From NCBI RefSeq assembly GCF_965363235.1, contig NC_134840.1:58398793-58462792 (forward strand): DNA of 64,000 nucleotides, given 5' to 3'. The stretch is from Mytilus galloprovincialis (Eukaryota; Mollusca; Bivalvia; Mytilida; Mytilidae). Both the position numbers and the translations under genes were made by a program. Positions 59,525-64,000 of this stretch are shown here, piece by piece. Within the stretch, counting starts at the first letter, position 1, and the number at the start of each line of letters is the position of its first letter. Under the pieces are notes generated by a model. The model did not search any database, had not been told where the DNA came from, and saw nothing but the letters and a program-made list of their open reading frames with translations.

Positions 59525-60340
59525 GTAGAGCCTTCGACTTTAGTCGAAAAAGCGAGACATAGCGATCCTACATTCTGTCTTTGTCGGCGGCGGTTTCCAC
59601 AATTATTCACTCTGTGGTTAAAGTTTTTGAAAGTTTACTAACTTTCTCAAACTATACTCAATTTCTACCAAACTTGAACAGAAGCTTGTTTATGATCATG
59701 AAATAGTATCTAGAAGTAAATTTTGTAAAAATAAAATTCCATTTTTCCGTATTTTTTACTTACAAATTGACTTAGTTTTTCTGCGGTGAAACATTATATT
59801 CACTCTGTGGTTAAAGTTTTTAAAATTTTAATAACTTTCTTAAAATATCCTGGGTTTGTACTAAACTTAGACAGAAGCTTGTTTATGATCTTAAGATAGT
59901 ATCCAGAAGTAAATTTTGAAAAAAAATATATCCATTTTTTCCGTATTTTACTTTTAAATGGAGTTAGATTTTCTGCCAAGAAAAACACATTCACTCTGTG
60001 GTTAAAGTTTTTAAAATTTTAATAACTTTCTTATTATATCCTTGATTTGTACCAAACTTGAATAGAAGCTTGTTTATGATCTAAAGCTAGTATCTAGAAG
60101 GAAATTTTAAAAGTTAAAATTGTATACCTGTGCATCTGTATTTTACTTATAAATGGACTTAGTTTTTTCCCATTTAACATTACATACAGTCTGCATTTAA
60201 AGTTTTAAAAACATTCATTAGATTCATAAAATTATAATCCTGGATTATTTACAAACGCAGACAGAAGCTTCTAACAATCTGAAGATAGTATGAAGAGGAA
60301 TATTTTTATTGATTTTTTCCTCATTTTTGTTGAGCCTGCG
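59525..60340 (+). repeat. ~190-bp tandem repeat, four units
   Basis: After a lead-in ('gagccttcgactttagtcga', 'gtcggcggcggtttccac') come units starting 'cactctgtggttaaagtttt' at about 59608, 59800, 59994 and a weaker one at 60185. Each contains 'aaacttgaacagaagcttgt' relatives and 'tagtatctagaag'. No gene. Confidence 0.82.
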
Positions 60341-60844
60341 ATTTACAGCAAAAGTAGGCAAGACACTGGGTTCTGTGGAACTCTTACAAATTTTTACTAT
60401 AAAAATCTGGAAATAAATTTGTTTAAGGATATGTATTACATGATCATGTATTTTCAAAAAAATATTTTTTAATGTTCCCTGTGTAATACCTGGATAATTG
60501 TGAAATGTGAACTGTTGGTATATTGGCCACCAAAAACACATGTACTTTGTGCTTGAATTTAAACAAAACTTTAAATTCATTAAAAAACATCATACATGTA
60601 GATAAATGCCTGTATCAAATTTATAAAAATTGATACCCTTTGAATGAAATGATTTTACATCAGTATTAATAAATTATGTCTGTGTTTCATTCAAAAATTT
60701 GCTAACAAGACCTTTGGTGACATGTCAATTGTCTCTACTTATTATTTGTTATTTTTGACTCTATAAAACAGATTTGTAGAATTAAAACTATAGGAGATTT
60801 TTTATTTATATCTTACAGGTGATAGACCTTAAACAAATTCCAGT
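60341..60844. other. MIPEP 5' flank with a likely 5' UTR splice acceptor
   Basis: 'tttatttatatcttacag' ends at 60819, 25 bp before the MIPEP start codon. It is a good splice acceptor, so the ATG exon is probably not the first exon. No upstream non-coding exon could be identified. No other feature is seen. Confidence 0.45.
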
Positions 60845-62895
60845 ATGGTTTGGTTTATAGGAAGGCGCTCTTTAAGATACATCCAACCAGTCATCTTAAG
60901 GAGATCTGTGTCAACTTTATCACCATTAACTCAGTCTTTTAATGCCAAACCATCAAAGAAGTTTAATCTTAATTTGAGAAAGGGACAGTCAGTGAGTATT
61001 GCACATGTAATAGTTATTCAGTGCACTTTTTTTTTCTTAACAGGTTGATTTTCAACAAGGAATGCTTCTGTTTTTAGGTGAATTGCTCTAAAATTCATAT
61101 AAATTTATGGTAAACTTTTGTCTTAAAGTTTCTACTGTGTTTTAAGAAGCTTTCACATTGGCATTCAAATAACATTTGATCTAATTATATTGAAAAAGTT
61201 TATTTCAACCTCGCAAATTTTGTTTTACTTATTATAATGCAAAAGTCTGTCATAATCTGTGAATGTGTCTGTTTAATTCCTATTATATATTTCTGTATGT
61301 AGGTTTAACTTTTTTACTTCTTTACTTCTTTTCTTCTTTTTCTACTTTTGTACTTTAGTTTTAATCACAATGGGGCATGCAGATGCATATCTTGTTTACT
61401 GCATTTGGTGTTTGCTTAAAAAACAAATAGATTCTGTTTTAACCTTTACATATAAATTGTTTTGAGAATTCCATGACAACAAGTCACCACACAATTAGCA
61501 GAAAATGTAATGAGTTATAATAAGCAGAAAACTCAGGCATGTTGTTGTTATCCTGATTTTTGCCTTAGCAATTAGTTTTATACTAACACCTTTTACTTCT
61601 GTTTTATCCTGCTATTTTTCATGTCTAATTGTTTGTTTGCTATCAAATATTAATATTTTTTATCTCTTTTTGTAGGGCTTGTTTTTAATACCAGAATTAT
61701 CCAGCCATGAAGGATTTTATCTTTTACAACAACAAGTTGAAAATGAAATTGATGATCTGGTTAAAGAGACTACAAGTACTAACAGGAAGAGAAAGATTGT
61801 ACAGATATTTGATCAGATGTCAGACTCTATCTGCAGAGTAGCTGATATGGTATTTACAACATTTATTATTTTAATGGCAATGATTGTTGTATCAGCATCA
61901 TCTTATTTGGCCTTCAAACTTTTTTATGCCCCACCTACGATAGTAGAGGGGCATTATGTTTTCTGGTCTGTGCCTCTGTTCGTTTGTCCGCTTCAGGTTA
62001 AAGTTTTTGGTCAAGGTAGTTTTTGAAGAAGTTGAAGTTCAATCAACTTGAAACTTAGTACACTTGTTCCCCATGATATGATCTTTCTAATTTTAATGCC
62101 AAATTATAGTTTTGACCCCAATTTCATGGTCCACTGAACATAGAAAATGATAGTGCGAAGTTCAGGTTAAAGTTTTTGGTCAAGGTAGTTTTTGATGAAG
62201 TTAAAGTTACATCAACTTGAAACTTAGTACACATGTTCCCTATGATATGATCTTTCTAATTTTAATTCCAAATTAAAGTTTTGACCCCAATTTCACGGTC
62301 CACTGAACATAAAAAATGATAGTGCGAGTGGGGCATTCTTGTACTATGGACACATTCTTGTTGTTAGATGAATCATGCATCTGGCGCAAATACAAAATTT
62401 CAGGGTATCCATGATGAGTTGATTTACATGTACACACCACACCAGACCTTATTACCAAATTATTTTAGAATTGTTATCACTGTTCTTCACATTTATATGT
62501 CTTTTGTTTTTTTACCAGTAAATAAAAGATCTAACCTGATACCAAGGGGTCAGTTCAAACCTAATTGATCCTAATTATCTTCTTAACTTTCGTAGTAAAA
62601 TCCTATTCTGAAATTATTTAGTATTGGTATTTGAACCCAAATGTTGAGATGACTTTTCTGTTGTAGTATGATGAAAAAAAAATTTGCATGATAAAGGTCA
62701 ATCAAATTATTGTGATACTGCCAGATAAAATCTAATAAAGATAAGTGTAACAATTAATATTAGTAAACAAATTTAGAAGATTACATTGATGTAACTTTTT
62801 TTTTAGTCAGATTTTGTTAGAGTTGCCCATCCAGATGCCCAGTTTGCTTATGCTGCAGAGGAGGCTTGCATTAAACTTACCAGCATTGTAGAAAG
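60845..62895 (+). CDS. MIPEP: MIPEP, mitochondrial intermediate peptidase, first three coding exons (partial)
   Basis: MIPEP is an M3-family zinc metallopeptidase of the mitochondrial matrix. It removes an N-terminal octapeptide from some imported precursors after the main processing peptidase. Exons 60845-60991, 61676-61849 and 62807-62895 have GT-AG junctions and fitting phases (49 and 58 codons, then 29 codons plus 2 bases). The start MVWFIGRRSLRYIQPVILRR is Arg-rich without acidic residues, a typical matrix presequence. GLFLIPELSSHEGFYLLQQQ, IFDQMSDSICRVADM and SDFVRVAHPDAQFAYAAEEA match human MIPEP ([55 protein letters not shown]). The catalytic HExxH region lies far downstream, outside the window. 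No further coding exon is seen up to 64000. Intron 2 carries a TATGCCCC repeat and intron 3 a 44-bp minisatellite. Confidence 0.95.
61921..62362 (+). repeat. TATGCCCC-family dispersed repeat, full copy
   Basis: It starts TTTTTATGCCCCACCTACGA, has two ~170-bp units with 'ttaaagtttttggtcaaggt', and ends 'gagtggggcattcttgtact' + 'ggacacattcttgtt'. It begins 72 bp after the MIPEP exon 2 donor, in sense orientation. Confidence 0.88.
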
Positions 62896-63285
62896 GTATA
62901 TCATTTTATTTTAATGAAATCAATTGTAATAATGGATAAAAATACTTTATAAAGGTTATCCTGCTTGACATGTGTGATTTTATTTTTGAAAATAATCTCT
63001 AAAATCATTGTTTATTACCGGGTAATTGATTTTGTCAAATATAACATTTCTCAGAACACAACACACAATTCACCTTATTGATTAGATTATGATGTTTTGG
63101 CTTTTACAATCAGTACAAATAATATATTGTCAAACATTTCTTATGATTATTTGCCTGATTTTAAAAGATGAGGTAAACTCATTACAAAACTTGCTATTTT
63201 ATTCTTGAATACATTTACAATATTCTTTTCTTGAAATTTTTAATGATTAAATTTAACCCATGTGTTCTTAAAGTTTTGAACCCTA

Positions 63286-63750
63286 AATGTCACATTGAGT
63301 TATCTCCACCTACTTCAAAGTTTTGACTTTATGTCACTGTGAGTTATCTCCACTTACTACAAAGTTTTGACTTAATGTCACAGTGAGTTATATCCACTTA
63401 CTCCAAAGTTTTGACTTAATGTCACAGTGAGTTATCTCCACTCCAAAGTTTTGACTTAATGTCACTGTGAGTTATCTCCACTTACTTCAAAGTTTTGACT
63501 TAATGTCACAGTGAGTTATCTCCACTTACTGCAAAGTTTTGACTTAATGTCAGTGAGTTATCTCCACTTACTTCAAAGTTTTGACTTAATGTCACAGTGA
63601 GTTATCTCCACTTACTTCAAAGTTTTGACTTAATGTCACTGTGAGTTATCCCCACTTACTTCAAAGTTTTGACTTAATGTCACTGTGAGTTATCTCCACT
63701 TACTTCAAAGTTTTGATGCCTGTGTGCCAGTGAGTTATCTCCACTTACTG
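63286..63750. repeat. 44-bp minisatellite, about 10-11 units, in MIPEP intron 3
   Basis: The unit 'gtgagttatctccacttact' + 'tcaaagttttgacttaatgtcact' repeats with a 44-bp period (for example TATCTCC at 63301 and 63345). A few shortened units (about 36-42 bp) and C/A exchanges (cact/caca) occur. High identity suggests recent expansion. The flanking intron sequence on both sides (62896-63285 and 63751-64000) shows nothing else. Confidence 0.92.
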
Positions 63751-64000
63751 CATGGAACTTTTTACTGTATTTGAATAATATTAAAACTATTCATTCATTA
63801 TTAAAAGGTAAAATATTATTGAAAGACTGTGGTTTTGAATTTACCGTACAACAGTAGAATTTTCAATAAAATCTGGCACTGTTTAATACTGATATTCTGA
63901 TCTTCTGTTTGTTTTGAAATACATGCATAAAAATTTGGCTTTGGGAGTTTTATGATTTTTAGCATTGTGTATGATAAAAATAAAATAAAGAAACTATAAG

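Overview
The window looks like nuclear DNA of a bivalve mollusc, most likely a mussel close to Mytilus. It is AT-rich. Genes are split into short exons by kilobase introns, and most introns and spacers are built from dispersed repeats. The genus call is inference: it rests on recognising several repeat families as typical of mussel genomes and on the closeness of the proteins to other protostome orthologues. No database search was possible.

Four host genes can be assembled exon by exon with matching splice phases. UPF3 (nonsense-mediated decay factor; minus strand, 12 coding exons, 584 codons) fills 15752-38819. NDUFA1 (MWFE subunit of respiratory complex I; plus strand, 3 coding exons, 74 codons) fills 39031-43175. 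Their start codons lie head to head with 211 bp between them, so they probably share a promoter. UPF3B and NDUFA1 are also near neighbours on human Xq24, so this looks like a very old gene pair. FBXO45/FSN-1 (F-box plus SPRY ubiquitin-ligase subunit; minus strand, 3 coding exons, 253 codons) fills 53133-56331. The first three coding exons of MIPEP (mitochondrial intermediate peptidase; plus strand) start at 60845, and the gene runs off the right edge. FBXO45 and MIPEP are also divergent, but about 4.5 kb apart.

Region by region: 1-5300 holds dispersed repeats and small MITEs. 5349-11353 is a 6.0-kb DNA transposon with a TTA target duplication and matching terminal inverted repeats. It encodes a DDE-like transposase of a family I cannot place. 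That gene is split by a 1.4-kb hAT-like element with a 5-bp target duplication. 11400-14600 holds tandem repeats, a fossil retroelement tail and a textbook SINE. The UPF3 introns carry at least nine separate transposable elements, several with clean target duplications (8, 6, 5, 3 or 2 bp), some nested. NDUFA1 intron 1 contains a foldback element inside arrays of a TACGAAATGG motif in both orientations. 43200-49000 has an inverted repeat copy, a LINE fragment and more MITEs. 49100-53130 is mostly plain AT-rich sequence with two small tandem arrays. 57074-59406 is a long-TIR element with another element nested inside it. 59525-60340 and 63286-63750 are tandem arrays.

The host genes share no pathway. 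The window is best read as two divergent gene pairs in a repeat-dense background, plus one apparently undescribed DNA transposon.
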